A stretch of 64,000 nucleotides of DNA from Streptococcus oralis subsp. dentisani (GCF_007475365.1 NZ_CP034442.1:248001-312000), one strand, 5' to 3'. Shown: positions 35,622-45,020, numbered from the stretch's first letter. Notes: generated from the letters alone by a model not told the origin. Translations and numbers: made by a program.

Positions 35622-35960
35622 ATGCAAGTAATCAAACGTAATGGAGAAGTTGCAGACTTTGATCCAGATAAAATCTACCAAGCTGTTCTAAAAGCGGCTC
35701 AGACTGTTTATGTTTTGACAGATGACCTACGTCAAAACCTAGCTCAAGTCACTAAAAAAGTAGTCTTGGATTTGGAAGAAGCAAAAGTAGAACGTGCGAC
35801 CATTAGCATGATCCAATCAATGGTTGAAAATCGTTTGTTGGGGGCAGGATATATCACCATCGCAGAACACTACATTTCTTACCGCTTACAACGCGATTTG
35901 GAGAGAAGTGGTTACGGAGACCATATCGCAGTCCACCTGCATTTTGAACAAATTCGTTAA
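35622..35960 (+). CDS. ATP-cone domain protein
   Basis: A 112-residue protein consisting of one ATP-cone domain (VIKRNGEVADFDPDKIYQAVLKA at residues 3-25, then RATISMIQSMVENRLL). ATP-cones act as nucleotide sensors in NrdR and ribonucleotide reductases. No zinc ribbon or reductase domain is attached, so it is a stand-alone cone of unknown role. AAAGGAGAA precedes the ATG, and it follows trmD by 11 bases, so it probably ends the rimM-trmD operon. Confidence 0.88.
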   Translation: MQVIKRNGEVADFDPDKIYQAVLKAAQTVYVLTDDLRQNLAQVTKKVVLDLEEAKVERATISMIQSMVENRLLGAGYITIAEHYISYRLQRDLERSGYGDHIAVHLHFEQIR

Positions 35961-35963
35961 GAA

Positions 35964-35994
35964 AAAGAGTGGGATGAAAAACATCTCACTCTTT
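35964..35994. terminator. bidirectional terminator after the ATP-cone gene
   Basis: AAAGAGTGGGATG/CATCTCACTCTTT 13-bp stem (one G-T pair) overlaps the end of the opposing gene. Confidence 0.85.
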
Positions 35995-36306
35995 CTTAAA
36001 TCTATTTTTCTGAGCTGTTTGTACAGTTGAAGGGACGAAACGAAGTCTTTTGATATCAGTGATTCGGATGATACGTGTCACATTTTTTGTAAAATTTTTG
36101 ACAATAATCTGCTGACGGCTGCTATCATATTTGATAATATCACCTGTAAAACTTGTCTCAGCAAGTATGACATGAACAGCCGTTTTTTTCTGGATGGCCT
36201 GTTCAATTGTAGCAATGAGGGAGTCGTTTTCAGAATAATCTTGTTCATCATGTCCACTGAGAAAGTCTTGTATCTTATCTAAGACTTGCTTGAATGTATA
36301 TCTCAT
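35986..36306 (-). CDS. uncharacterised 106-residue protein
   Basis: I do not recognise this protein. The N-terminal 45 residues look helical and acidic (FKQVLDKIQDFLSGHDEQDYS). The C-terminal half is rich in beta-branched and basic residues (HVILAETSFTGDIIKYD, then IRITDIKRLRFVP), compatible with a small beta-barrel such as an Sm- or YolD-like fold. I start at ATG 36306, because the AGGGGAG on the minus strand abuts the earlier ATG at 36312 and spaces well from the second. It is expressed alone, opposite the ATP-cone gene. Confidence 0.75.
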   Translation of the reverse strand: MRYTFKQVLDKIQDFLSGHDEQDYSENDSLIATIEQAIQKKTAVHVILAETSFTGDIIKYDSSRQQIIVKNFTKNVTRIIRITDIKRLRFVPSTVQTAQKNRFKKE

Positions 36307-36366
36307 AGGCATCTCCCCTCTTATATAACCATATTATATAAAATTTTCCTAAAATCCACAAGATTT

Positions 36367-36374
36367 TACGAATA
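36367..36374 (+). promoter_or_regulatory. ComX (cin) box
   Basis: TACGAATA is the exact core of the competence sigma factor ComX/SigX recognition site. It is preceded by a T-rich tract (TTTT at 36364-36367) and lies 35 bases before the YdbC-like gene. As I recall, the pneumococcal orthologue (SP_0782) is a late competence gene. Confidence 0.85.
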
Positions 36375-36409
36375 GACTAGAGAAAGCATATCACAAAAAG
36401 GAGTTAAAA

Positions 36410-36628
36410 ATGGCAGAATTTACATTTGAAATCGAAGAACACTTACTGACCTTGTCTGAAAATGAAAAAGGATGGACAAAAGAACTAAATCGAGTCAGCT
36501 TTAATGGCGCACCAGCAAAGTTTGATATTCGGACTTGGAGCCCTGATCATACCAAAATGGGAAAAGGAATCACTCTTACAAATGAAGAATTTCAAGTAAT
36601 GGTGGATGCTTTTAAAGGAAATCAATAA
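36410..36628 (+). CDS. YdbC-family (PC4-like) protein
   Basis: A 72-residue small protein of the YdbC family, which has a PC4-like fold that binds single-stranded DNA. It opens MAEFTFEIEEHLLTLSE and contains GWTKELNRVSFNGAPAKFDIRTWSPDHTKMGKGI, typical of the family. AAAGGAG precedes the ATG. The only visible promoter is the cin box, so it is predicted to be induced during competence and may bind incoming DNA strands. A terminator follows directly. Confidence 0.92.
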   Translation: MAEFTFEIEEHLLTLSENEKGWTKELNRVSFNGAPAKFDIRTWSPDHTKMGKGITLTNEEFQVMVDAFKGNQ

Positions 36629-36662
36629 AAGGATATTGAGTTTTTGACTCAGTATCCTTTTT
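36627..36662. terminator. terminator after the YdbC gene
   Basis: AAAAGGATATTGAGT pairs with ACTCAGTATCCTTTTT. It can also serve bioY from the other side. Confidence 0.88.
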
Positions 36663-36665
36663 AGG

Positions 36666-37202
36666 TTAAATTGAGAAGTATGCTTGTCCCCTAAGTCGTT
36701 GTAATAGTAGGCGACCAATGAAACTAATCGCAATGATCTTACCAAGATCAGGGAGGATAAAAGGAAGGACACCAACAGCAAGTGCTTTGTCAAGTGGCAT
36801 ACCAGCAAGGAAGTGGAGGCTAAGAATACCTCCGACAAAGACAAGGGAATCGCCCAAGAGGTTGGCTAGGAAAATGCGGATATGGTCACTATTTTGATGG
36901 ATGAGATAAGATGTAAGTCCTGCATAGACAAGGTCGAACCAGAGATAGCCTGCGCTTGGACCAACTAAAACGTGAAATCCAGCTCCTCCCCCTGCAAAGA
37001 CAGGTAGACCAATGGCACCCAGCAGGAGATAGAGAGCAACAGATAGGACGGCTTCCCTTGGTCTAAAAACAGTTGCAATCAGACCGATCGCAAAGTTTTG
37101 TAGAGTGAAAGGGACAGGACCGATAGGGAGACTGATTTGAGCCAATACGGCGATGAGAGCAGCACCGATAGCAGGGATAGCATAGATATGAGCTTTTTTC
37201 AA
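36666..37202 (-). CDS. bioY: biotin transporter BioY
   Basis: A 178-residue BioY, the membrane substrate-binding component (S-component) of ECF-type biotin importers. About six hydrophobic segments are visible. The conserved GPVPFTLQNFAIGLIATVF, LLLGAIGLPVFAGGGAGF and LVGPSAGYLWFDL segments are the biotin-binding region. It is monocistronic with a strong upstream promoter and a candidate biotin operator. Confidence 0.95.
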   Translation of the reverse strand: MKKAHIYAIPAIGAALIAVLAQISLPIGPVPFTLQNFAIGLIATVFRPREAVLSVALYLLLGAIGLPVFAGGGAGFHVLVGPSAGYLWFDLVYAGLTSYLIHQNSDHIRIFLANLLGDSLVFVGGILSLHFLAGMPLDKALAVGVLPFILPDLGKIIAISFIGRLLLQRLRGQAYFSI

Positions 37203-37204
37203 AA

Positions 37205-37236
37205 CTGTTAACCTCTTTTCAAAATTATAGTAACTA
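37205..37236 (-). promoter_or_regulatory. candidate BirA-type biotin operator
   Basis: On the minus strand a left half TAGTTACTAT and a right half AGGTTAACAG flank about 12 bases, just past the bioY -10. GGTTAACA matches the usual BirA half-site. The left half is degenerate, so this is tentative. Confidence 0.4.
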
Positions 37237-37263
37237 TTATACTAATTCAGGAAGAAAAGTCAA
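37236..37263 (-). promoter_or_regulatory. bioY promoter
   Basis: Minus-strand TTGACT, a 16-base spacer and TATAAT. Confidence 0.78.
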
Positions 37264-37315
37264 CCTGTTTTTGAAACCAAGGTAACAATTTTGTAACAGC
37301 CGATTTTGCATGTAA

Positions 37316-37339
37316 AAAGAGACCTCTTGAGGTCTCTTT
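37316..37339 (-). terminator. gor terminator
   Basis: AAAGAGACCTC/GAGGTCTCTTT, near-perfect palindrome seven bases from the gor stop, with an A/T-rich tail in the minus direction. Confidence 0.75.
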
Positions 37340-37345
37340 CAACAA

Positions 37346-38692
37346 TTAGCGCATGGTCACAAATTCTTCTGAAGCGGTTGGGTGGATAGCTACTGTAGCA
37401 TCAAAGTCTGCCTTGGTTGCTCCCATCTTAATAGCAACAGCGAATCCTTGAATCATCTCATCCACTCCGTAACCAAGTCCGTGAAGTCCAACAACTTTTT
37501 CGTCAGCACCGGCGGTGATGAGTTTGAAGCGAGATTCTTGACGATGGTTTGTAACGGCTGAGTACATAGATGCAAAGCTTGACTTGTAGACTTTGATGTG
37601 ATCTTGTCCGTATTCTTTGATGGCTTGATCCTCGGTCAAACCAACCGTTCCGATTGCTGGGTGTGAGAAGACAACAGTAGGGATAGTCGTGTAGTCCATC
37701 TTGGCATTTGTTTTGCCGTTGAAGAGGCGTTCAGATAGGGTACGTCCAGCCTTGATGGCTACTGGGGTTAGTTCCTTCTCACCAGTAACGTCTCCAAGGG
37801 CGTAAATACCATCTACAACTGTATTTTGATATTCATCCACTTGGATAAATCCACGTTCGTTAAGTGTAACGCCAGCATTTTCTAACTCAAGACCATCTAC
37901 ATTTGGACGGCGACCAGTAGCCCAGATAACTTGGCTGGCAGTGTGACTAGAACCGTCTTCAAAATGAATCGTTATGCCTTGCTCAGTTTCTTCGAGCTTG
38001 ACGGGTACCTTATGCGTGTGCAAAGGTAGGCCTGTTTTTTCCATTTCATTGACAAGACCTTCCACGATGTAGCTGTCAAAACTACGCAAGGGACGATCAC
38101 GACGGACAAACAAATCCGTTTTTACTCCTAGCGCGTGGAGAACACCAGCTAGCTCAACTGCAATATAGCCAGCGCCAAGAATCGCAACAGATTCAGGAAG
38201 TTGCTCCCAAGCAAAGACATCGTCTGAACTACCACCAAGTTCAGCTCCAGGAATAGTTGGGATGCTTGGACGAGCGCCAGTCGCAATCACGATATGCTTT
38301 GCACGAATCAATTCATCATTAACGCTGACGGTGTGGGCATCAACAAAATGAGCACGACCCTCAATCAAATCAACGCCGTTACGCTTGAAACTTCCATCAT
38401 AAGATGAGCGAGCACGGTCGATGTAGGCTTCACGGTTTTGACGAAGTTTTGCGAAATCAAATTGAACATCTGAACTCGTAAACCCATAGTCAGGACCGTA
38501 GTGGTGGAAGCTTTCAGCGATTTGCGCTCCATACCACATGATTTTCTTAGGAACACAGCCAACGTTGACACAAGTTCCACCTAATTTTTTCTCCTCGATA
38601 ACAGCTGCTTTAGCACCGTGTTCGCCAGCGCGGTTCATAGTGGCAATGCCACCGCTCCCTCCACCGATGGCGATGATATCATATTCTCTCAT
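37346..38692 (-). CDS. gor: glutathione-disulfide reductase
   Basis: A 448-residue FAD-dependent reductase keeping glutathione reduced with NADPH. FAD-binding [14 protein letters not shown] is near residue 9, and the redox-active disulfide is [13 protein letters not shown] with Cys-x4-Cys near residue 40. The NADPH fold [11 protein letters not shown] is near 172, and the C-terminal catalytic His-Glu pair is HPTASEE. It is the standard Gor type. Streptococci usually import glutathione, so Gor maintains the scavenged pool under oxidative stress. Confidence 0.96.
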   Translation of the reverse strand: MREYDIIAIGGGSGGIATMNRAGEHGAKAAVIEEKKLGGTCVNVGCVPKKIMWYGAQIAESFHHYGPDYGFTSSDVQFDFAKLRQNREAYIDRARSSYDGSFKRNGVDLIEGRAHFVDAHTVSVNDELIRAKHIVIATGARPSIPTIPGAELGGSSDDVFAWEQLPESVAILGAGYIAVELAGVLHALGVKTDLFVRRDRPLRSFDSYIVEGLVNEMEKTGLPLHTHKVPVKLEETEQGITIHFEDGSSHTASQVIWATGRRPNVDGLELENAGVTLNERGFIQVDEYQNTVVDGIYALGDVTGEKELTPVAIKAGRTLSERLFNGKTNAKMDYTTIPTVVFSHPAIGTVGLTEDQAIKEYGQDHIKVYKSSFASMYSAVTNHRQESRFKLITAGADEKVVGLHGLGYGVDEMIQGFAVAIKMGATKADFDATVAIHPTASEEFVTMR

Positions 38693-38915
38693 AGAAAACT
38701 CCTTATAGATTTGATAGTCATATTCTATCGTTTTTATTTTTTGAATGCAAAAATCTGCTACGCCCTAAAGAAATAGCAGAAATCACTTGCTAAATATAGA
38801 AATAAGGTGTATGATGTTACTAGTACAATTCTGCATAAATTAAATGAAAATAAGGCTCATTTCCTGAATTGTTCTCTTTTCTCTCTGAACAATCATTGTT
38901 TAGAGTAGGTAAATT

Positions 38916-38924
38916 TGCTATAAT
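38916..38924 (+). promoter_or_regulatory. extended -10 of the MacAB-like efflux operon
   Basis: TG-C-TATAAT, 36 bases before the adaptor gene. Confidence 0.72.
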
Positions 38925-38959
38925 AGTCTTTGTATTGAAAATAAAATAGGAGTTTTGTG

Positions 38960-40114
38960 ATGAAGGGGAATAAGAAAACTAAAAAATGGCAACTATACAC
39001 AGCTATTGGTGCTGCAAGTATTATTATAACCAGTGCAGTGGGTATTTTGCTATTTAGACAGCCCTCTCAGGCTGCCGGTAAGGATGACACATCGCATCTC
39101 GTAGTCGCAAAGGAAGGAACAGTTGCCTCCTCTGTTCTTTTATCTGGTACCGTCACCGCAAAAAATGAACAATATGTTTATTTGGATGCAAGTAAGGGTG
39201 AGGTGGATGAAATCTTGGTTTCTGTTGGAGATAAGGTTGACAAAGGACAAGCACTCGTAAAATACAACAGCACAGAAGCGCAGTCTGCTTATGATGCAGC
39301 TAACCGTGCCATAGCCAAGGCTGATCGTCGTATCAATGACTTGAAGGAATCACGAAACAACACTCTAGCTGATTCGGAAGAATATGATGATGGAACGCAG
39401 GGTTCTTCTGTCTCTTCCATAGATTCTCAGATTAGTGATGCTCGTGATAGTCGTGCTGATGCAGAGGCGCAACTTAAAAAGGCGCAGGCCCAATTGGACG
39501 CAACAAAGGTTTTGAGTACACTAGAAGGTACAGTTGTAGAAGTTAATCGCAATGTATCGAAGTCCACAACTGCTGCAAATCAAGTGATGGTTCATGTAGT
39601 AAGTAACGACAATCTACAAGTCAAGGGAGAACTTTCTGAGTACAATCTTGCCAACCTTTCTGTTGGCCAAGAAGTGACCTTTTCTTCCAAGGTTTACCAA
39701 GATAAAACTTGGACAGGGAAGATCAGCTTTATTTCAGCTTACCCTAAAAATAGTGGAGAAGGAACGAATGCTATAACTGGGGGGAATACTGGTTCTAAAT
39801 ATCCTTATACGATTGAAGTAACGAGTGAGATTGGTGATTTGAGACCAGGTTTTACCGTTAGTGTTGAGGTTAAAAGTGACAAGAAATCAATCCTCGTACC
39901 CTTAACCAGTGTCATTACTGAAGACGGGAAAAACTATGTTTGGGTGGTTGACGAAGAGAATAAGGCTAAGAAAATCGAAGTTAGCCTAGGAAATGCTGAC
40001 GCAGAAAACCAAGAGATCACATCTGGTTTGACAGACGGAACCAAAGTCATCAGTAATCCAACGACTTCCTTGGAAGAAGGAAAAGAGGTGAGGGCTGATG
40101 AAACAACTAATTAG
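38960..40114 (+). CDS. MacA/RND-type efflux adaptor protein
   Basis: A 384-residue membrane-anchored adaptor. An N-terminal hydrophobic anchor (about residues 12-30) is followed by the barrel-sandwich hybrid (VSVGDKVDKGQALVKYN), a helical hairpin (about residues 90-170) and a beta-barrel/MP domain (LSVGQEVTFSSKVYQDKTW). With the next two genes it forms a Gram-positive MacAB-like tripartite ABC pump. The pneumococcal equivalent (Spr0693-0694-0695) is known from structures and confers resistance to antimicrobial peptides. ATG 38960 is preceded by AATAGGAG. It overlaps the ATPase start by 17 bases. Confidence 0.92.
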   Translation: MKGNKKTKKWQLYTAIGAASIIITSAVGILLFRQPSQAAGKDDTSHLVVAKEGTVASSVLLSGTVTAKNEQYVYLDASKGEVDEILVSVGDKVDKGQALVKYNSTEAQSAYDAANRAIAKADRRINDLKESRNNTLADSEEYDDGTQGSSVSSIDSQISDARDSRADAEAQLKKAQAQLDATKVLSTLEGTVVEVNRNVSKSTTAANQVMVHVVSNDNLQVKGELSEYNLANLSVGQEVTFSSKVYQDKTWTGKISFISAYPKNSGEGTNAITGGNTGSKYPYTIEVTSEIGDLRPGFTVSVEVKSDKKSILVPLTSVITEDGKNYVWVVDEENKAKKIEVSLGNADAENQEITSGLTDGTKVISNPTTSLEEGKEVRADETTN

Positions 40115-40799
40115 TCTTAAAAACATCTGCCGGAGCTATCGAAATGGTGAACAGGAACTGCAGGTCTTGAAAAATATTAATTTGGAGATTGGTGAAGGGG
40201 AATTTGTTGCCATTATGGGACCATCTGGTTCGGGTAAATCTACTCTGATGAATACCATCGGAATGCTGGACACCCCAACTAGCGGCGAATACTATCTAGA
40301 AGGTCAAGAAGTGGCCTGTCTAGGTGAAAAGCAGTTGGCACAGGTACGTAACCAACAAATTGGCTTTGTCTTTCAACAGTTCTTTCTTTTGTCAAAGATG
40401 GATGCTGTTCAAAATGTTGAGTTACCCTTGATTTATGCAGGAGTTCCAGCTGCCCAACGTCGCAAGTTGGCAGAGGAATATCTGAGTAAAGTAGAGTTGA
40501 CTGATCGTATTCATCACCTTCCTTCGGAGTTGTCTGGCGGTCAAAAACAACGGGTGGCCATTGCGCGTGCTCTTGTTAACGATCCCTCAATCATCCTAGC
40601 TGATGAACCGACAGGTGCCTTGGATACGAAAACAGGAAGCCAAATCATGGAACTCTTGGTTGAGTTAAATGAAGAAGGCAAGACGATTATTATGGTAACG
40701 CACGAGCCCGAAATTGCAGCCTATGCAAAACGCCAGATTGTAATCCGTGATGGAGTTATTTCATCTGATAGCGCTCGTTTGGAAGGAAAGGAGAACTAA
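40098..40799 (+). CDS. MacB-type ABC transporter ATPase
   Basis: A 233-residue ATPase. Walker A GPSGSGKST is near residue 40, the signature LSGGQKQRVAIARAL near 143, Walker B IILADEPTGALD near 162, and the H-loop TMVTHEP near 198. It is the LolD/MacB class that moves a four-helix permease. It overlaps the adaptor gene and is followed one base later by the permease, so the operon is translationally coupled. Confidence 0.96.
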   Translation: MKQLISLKNICRSYRNGEQELQVLKNINLEIGEGEFVAIMGPSGSGKSTLMNTIGMLDTPTSGEYYLEGQEVACLGEKQLAQVRNQQIGFVFQQFFLLSKMDAVQNVELPLIYAGVPAAQRRKLAEEYLSKVELTDRIHHLPSELSGGQKQRVAIARALVNDPSIILADEPTGALDTKTGSQIMELLVELNEEGKTIIMVTHEPEIAAYAKRQIVIRDGVISSDSARLEGKEN

Positions 40800-40800
40800 G

Positions 40801-42060
40801 ATGCAAAATCTGAAATTTGCCTTTTCATCTATTATGGCACACAAGATGCGCTCCTTTTTGACCATGATTGGCATTATCATCGGAGTCTCTTCAGTAGTTG
40901 TCATCATGGCTTTAGGGGACTCTATGTCTCGTCAGGTCAATAAAAATATGACAAAATCTCAGAAAAATATTCAGGTATTTTTCTCACCAATTAAAAGTAA
41001 GGACGGTTCCTTTACACAAAAGCAATCTGCACTGACACTATCTGGTAAAGAAGAAGATGTTCACGTAGAACCACCTAAAACACAGGAATCGTGGGTTAAG
41101 GAAGCTGCCAAACTAAAAGGTGTAGATGGCTATTATGTGACTAATAGTACAAATGTTACTTTGACCTATAAGGATAAAAAGGTAGAGAGAGCAAGTCTAA
41201 CAGGTGGAAATATGACTTATATGTCTGCTGTAGAAAATAAAATTATTGCAGGTAGGGATCTGAGAGAACAAGACTACCGAGATTTTGCAAGTGTGATTTT
41301 GCTAGATGAAGAACTCGCTAAAAGTCTTTTTGACTCGCCTCAGGCAGCACTCAATCAAATCATTTCAGCCAATGGATATAGCTATCGTGTGGTTGGTGTT
41401 TACTCTAGTCCTGCTGTTAAGAGTGCTAAGATGTTTGGTGTAGGTGGCTTACCAATTACAACCAATGCTTCTGTAGCAGCTAATTTTAATGTAGAGGAAA
41501 TTTCTAATATTGTCTTTCGTGTGAATGATACGAGTCTAACTCCGACTTTGGGGCCAGAACTCGCACGCAAGATGACAGAAATTGCAGGAGTACAGCAGGG
41601 AGAATATCAGGTTGTAGACGAAACCGCCGCTTTTGCAGAGGTTCAGCAAATCTTTGGTTTTATGACCGCTATTATTAGTGCTATCGCAGGAATCTCTCTC
41701 TTTGTGGGAGGGACTGGAGTTATGAATATCATGCTGGTTTCTGTAACGGAGCGTACTCGTGAGATTGGTCTTCGTAAAGCATTGGGAGCTACACGGGCTA
41801 ATATCTTGGTACAGTTTTTGATTGAGTCCATGATCTTAACCTTGCTAGGTGGAGTCATCGGCCTAGTAAGTGCGGCGGGTTTGACCACGCTAGCAGGTGT
41901 TTTGTTAAAAAATATGATGGAAGGAATAGAAATTGGTGTCTCGCTACCGATTGCTCTCTTTAGCTTGGCTGTTTCGGCCAGCGTTGGTATGATCTTTGGG
42001 GTCTTACCAGCCAATAAAGCGTCTAAGCTTGATCCAATTGAAGCCCTTCGCTATGAATAA
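40801..42060 (+). CDS. MacB-type ABC permease
   Basis: A 419-residue permease: an N-terminal helix (about residues 21-40), a large extracellular MacB periplasmic-core-like domain (about residues 45-280) and a C-terminal FtsX-like three-helix region containing TERTREIGLRKALGATRANILVQFLIESM. This is the mechanotransmission architecture. ATG 40801 lies one base after the ATPase stop and has AAGGAGAA. An in-frame start at 40747 lies inside the ATPase gene and is rejected. A terminator follows. Confidence 0.93.
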   Translation: MQNLKFAFSSIMAHKMRSFLTMIGIIIGVSSVVVIMALGDSMSRQVNKNMTKSQKNIQVFFSPIKSKDGSFTQKQSALTLSGKEEDVHVEPPKTQESWVKEAAKLKGVDGYYVTNSTNVTLTYKDKKVERASLTGGNMTYMSAVENKIIAGRDLREQDYRDFASVILLDEELAKSLFDSPQAALNQIISANGYSYRVVGVYSSPAVKSAKMFGVGGLPITTNASVAANFNVEEISNIVFRVNDTSLTPTLGPELARKMTEIAGVQQGEYQVVDETAAFAEVQQIFGFMTAIISAIAGISLFVGGTGVMNIMLVSVTERTREIGLRKALGATRANILVQFLIESMILTLLGGVIGLVSAAGLTTLAGVLLKNMMEGIEIGVSLPIALFSLAVSASVGMIFGVLPANKASKLDPIEALRYE

Positions 42061-42064
42061 GATA

Positions 42065-42095
42065 AACAAGATGGACACTTGTCTATCTTGTTTTT
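42065..42095 (+). terminator. efflux operon terminator
   Basis: AACAAGATGGACA/TGTCTATCTTGTT hairpin followed by five T residues. Confidence 0.85.
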
Positions 42096-42129
42096 GTATG
42101 GATTTTCCTATCGAAAATCACTAAAAATA

Positions 42130-42138
42130 TGATATAAT
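42130..42138 (+). promoter_or_regulatory. extended -10 of metG
   Basis: TG-A-TATAAT about 46 bases before metG. Confidence 0.7.
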
Positions 42139-42183
42139 GAAGTGTTAGAAAAACAGGTTTCATTTGCCTGGAAAGGAAAAATT

Positions 42184-44181
42184 ATGTCTGAAAAGAATTT
42201 TTATATTACAACACCGATTTACTATCCATCTGGTAAACTTCATATCGGTTCTGCCTACACAACCATCGCTTGTGATGTCCTAGCTCGTTACAAACGCCTT
42301 ATGGGCTACGATGTCTTTTATCTGACAGGTCTTGACGAGCATGGTCAAAAGATCCAACAGAAAGCGGAAGAAGCTGGTATTACACCACAAGCTTATGTTG
42401 ATGGCATGGCGGTTGGTGTCAAAGAACTCTGGAAATTACTCGATATCTCATACGATAAATTCATCCGTACAACTGATGATTACCATGAAAAAGTAGTGGC
42501 TCAGGTCTTTGAACGCTTGCTTGCTCAAGATGATATCTACTTGGGTGAATACTCTGGCTGGTATTCAGTCTCAGATGAAGAATTCTTTACAGAAAGCCAG
42601 CTGGCAGAAGTTTTCCGTGACGAAGCTGGAAATGTAACGGGCGGTATTGCTCCATCAGGACACGAAGTAGAATGGGTATCTGAAGAGTCTTACTTCCTTC
42701 GCCTCAGCAAATACCAAGACCGTTTGGTTGAATTTTTCAAATCGCATCCTGAGTTTATCACTCCATCTGGTCGACTCAATGAAATGTTGAAAAACTTTAT
42801 CGAGCCAGGTTTGGAAGATTTGGCAGTTTCTCGTACAACATTTACATGGGGAGTACCAGTCCCATCAAATCCAAAACACGTTGTCTATGTATGGATTGAT
42901 GCTCTTCTCAACTATGCGACAGCCCTTGGTTACGGTCAAGATGAACACGGTAATTTTGATAAGTTCTGGAATGGAACAGTCTTCCACATGGTTGGAAAAG
43001 ATATCCTTCGTTTCCACTCCATCTATTGGCCTATCCTTCTTATGATGTTGGATGTAAAATTGCCAGATCGTTTGATTGCTCACGGTTGGTTTGTCATGAA
43101 AGACGGCAAGATGTCTAAGTCTAAAGGAAATGTTGTCTACCCTGAAATGCTGGTAGAGCGTTATGGACTAGATCCACTTCGTTACTACCTCATGCGTAGC
43201 CTTCCGGTTGGTTCGGACGGAACCTTCACTCCTGAAGACTATGTAGGCCGTATCAACTACGAATTGGCTAATGATCTTGGGAACCTCCTCAACCGTACGG
43301 TTTCTATGATTAACAAGTACTTTGATGGGCAAATCCCTGCCTATGTAGAGGGTGTGACAGAGTTTGACAATGCGCTTGCTGACGTTGCAGAACAATCTAT
43401 CGCAGACTACCATACACACATGGAAGCAGTTGACTACCCACGTGCGCTTGAAGCGGTCTGGACTCTTATCTCTCGTACTAACAAATACATCGATGAGACT
43501 GCTCCATGGGTCTTGGCTAAGGATGAAGCTCTTCGTGACCAATTGGCAAGTGTTATGAGCCACTTGGCAGCTAGCCTTCGTGTTGTCGCTCACTTGATTG
43601 AGCCCTTTATGATGGAAACCAGTCGTGCTGTCTTGACTCAACTTGGTCTAGCAGAAGTTTCTAGCCTTGAGAACTTGAACTTGGCTGACTTTCCTGCAGG
43701 TGTGACAGTAGTTGCCAAAGGAACCCCAATCTTCCCACGTCTGGATATGGAAGAAGAAATCGCCTATATCAAGGAACAAATGGAAGGTAATAAACCAGCA
43801 GTCGAAAAGGAATGGAATCCAGATGAAGTCGAACTCAAACTAAACAAGGAAGAAATCAAGTTTGAAGACTTCGACAAGGTTGAAATCCGTGTCGCAGAAG
43901 TCAAAGAAGTTTCTAAAGTAGAAGGTTCTGATAAGTTGCTTCAATTCCGCTTGGATGCTGGTGATGGTGAAGATCGTCAAATCCTCTCAGGAATTGCAAA
44001 ATACTATCCAAACGAACAAGAATTGGTCGGCAAGAAAGTCCAAATCGTTGCCAACCTCAAACCACGCAAGATGATGAAAAAATATGTCAGCCAAGGGATG
44101 ATTCTCTCAGCTGAACATGATGGCAAATTAACCCTTCTCACAGTTGATCCAGCTGTACCAAACGGAAGTGTGATTGGGTAA
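42184..44181 (+). CDS. metG: methionyl-tRNA synthetase
   Basis: A 665-residue class I synthetase charging tRNA-Met. The HIGH-type motif reads KLHIGSAYT near residue 18. The KMSKS loop is [14 protein letters not shown] near 308. The C-terminal 110 residues form a tRNA-binding OB domain ([17 protein letters not shown], then [15 protein letters not shown]). I start at ATG 42184 with GGAAAGGAA before it; the in-frame start at 42142 has no ribosome site and sits at the promoter. Length equals the pneumococcal protein as I remember it. Confidence 0.98.
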   Translation: MSEKNFYITTPIYYPSGKLHIGSAYTTIACDVLARYKRLMGYDVFYLTGLDEHGQKIQQKAEEAGITPQAYVDGMAVGVKELWKLLDISYDKFIRTTDDYHEKVVAQVFERLLAQDDIYLGEYSGWYSVSDEEFFTESQLAEVFRDEAGNVTGGIAPSGHEVEWVSEESYFLRLSKYQDRLVEFFKSHPEFITPSGRLNEMLKNFIEPGLEDLAVSRTTFTWGVPVPSNPKHVVYVWIDALLNYATALGYGQDEHGNFDKFWNGTVFHMVGKDILRFHSIYWPILLMMLDVKLPDRLIAHGWFVMKDGKMSKSKGNVVYPEMLVERYGLDPLRYYLMRSLPVGSDGTFTPEDYVGRINYELANDLGNLLNRTVSMINKYFDGQIPAYVEGVTEFDNALADVAEQSIADYHTHMEAVDYPRALEAVWTLISRTNKYIDETAPWVLAKDEALRDQLASVMSHLAASLRVVAHLIEPFMMETSRAVLTQLGLAEVSSLENLNLADFPAGVTVVAKGTPIFPRLDMEEEIAYIKEQMEGNKPAVEKEWNPDEVELKLNKEEIKFEDFDKVEIRVAEVKEVSKVEGSDKLLQFRLDAGDGEDRQILSGIAKYYPNEQELVGKKVQIVANLKPRKMMKKYVSQGMILSAEHDGKLTLLTVDPAVPNGSVIG

Positions 44182-44185
44182 AAGC

Positions 44186-44215
44186 AAAAAACCAACGTTA
44201 GGCACGTTGGTTTTT
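44186..44215. terminator. terminator after metG
   Basis: AAAAAACCAACGT/ACGTTGGTTTTT with a TAGGC loop. It also overlaps the end of the convergent kinase-like gene. Confidence 0.9.
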
Positions 44216-44731
44216 CTTGTTATGTGTGAGATTTTCTAAGAAGTTGTCTATCTCCTTTTGCGACCTGAGAACAATTATTTTCTCTGGATAGGTTTCTTGA
44301 ACCCGCTGATAACGTTCCTTAGCGGATTTGCTCCGCCCATCCCAGAGAATCCATCTGATAAATTCCCAGTTAAATTGCTCTTTACAGCCAGCCGCCATAC
44401 TTTCTCTGACCTTGCCGCGATATGTGAGATAACGTTTGAAGGCTCGAAAGAGACAAGACAATGGGGAAAAGTTGAGAAAGATGATTTGGTCAGCTTCCTG
44501 CATTCTTTCTTCATAGCAACACCAAGAGTAGTTGCCATCAATGACCCAAGTTTCATGCTTTGTGAGAAAGTTTTTCATCTCGGTCAACATCCATTCGCGG
44601 TCACTATCTTGCCAACCAGGTTGAAATTGGAGAGTATCCATATGCAGTTTGGGGATGGAGCAGTAGTTTGATAATTTTTCAGCTAGGGTTGACTTACCAG
44701 CTCCAGAATATCCGATGATTGCGATTTTCAT
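44198..44731 (-). CDS. FlaR-like P-loop kinase family protein
   Basis: A 177-residue P-loop protein of the adenylate-kinase-like group annotated as DNA topology modulation protein FlaR in streptococci. Walker A GYSGAGKSTLAEKL lies at residues 7-20, with a D-rich acceptor region (LHMDTLQFQPGWQDSDREWM) and a WVIDGNYS segment resembling the shikimate/gluconate-kinase fold. FlaR's historical name refers to supercoiling effects, but small-molecule phosphorylation is a fair alternative. It converges with metG. No partner gene is seen. Confidence 0.82.
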   Translation of the reverse strand: MKIAIIGYSGAGKSTLAEKLSNYCSIPKLHMDTLQFQPGWQDSDREWMLTEMKNFLTKHETWVIDGNYSWCCYEERMQEADQIIFLNFSPLSCLFRAFKRYLTYRGKVRESMAAGCKEQFNWEFIRWILWDGRSKSAKERYQRVQETYPEKIIVLRSQKEIDNFLENLTHNKKNQRA

Positions 44732-44756
44732 TTTCTACCTTTTCTTATTAGAGGAC

Positions 44757-44782
44757 AAAAAAACAGCCTCTATGGACTGTTT
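44757..44782 (-). terminator. rpsT terminator
   Basis: On the minus strand AAACAGTC pairs with GGCTGTTT, then a long T-run, two bases past the rpsT stop. Confidence 0.82.
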
Positions 44783-44783
44783 C

Positions 44784-45020
44784 TTATTTAGCAAGTTTAG
44801 ATGAAAGACGAGCTTTATCGCGACTTGCTTTGTTTTTATGAATCAAACCTTTAGTTTCTGCTTTGTCGATAGCTGAGCTAGCAGCACGGAAAAGTTCTTC
44901 AGAAGGGTTTGCTTCGAAAGCTTTGATAGCAGTACGCATAGCTGATTTTTGAGCTGAGTTTTTTTCGTTATGTTTAACGTTCAATTCAGCGCGTTTGATA
45001 GCTGATTTAATGTTTGCCAA
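44784..45020 (-). CDS. rpsT: 30S ribosomal protein S20
   Basis: A 78-residue S20, binding 16S r[32 protein letters not shown] is the conserved start. The true start is a TTG at 45020, giving MANIKS, with GGAGGT ending seven bases upstream. The in-frame ATG at 45035 overlaps that ribosome site. TTG starts for S20 are known in bacteria and tend to support autoregulation. Strong terminator downstream. Confidence 0.95.
   Translation of the reverse strand: MANIKSAIKRAELNVKHNEKNSAQKSAMRTAIKAFEANPSEELFRAASSAIDKAETKGLIHKNKASRDKARLSSKLAK

Noticed and set aside
43168..43641. A 157-codon minus-strand frame inside metG
   Set aside because: It is antisense to the conserved synthetase, Cys/Val-rich without a family, and explained by codon bias of metG.
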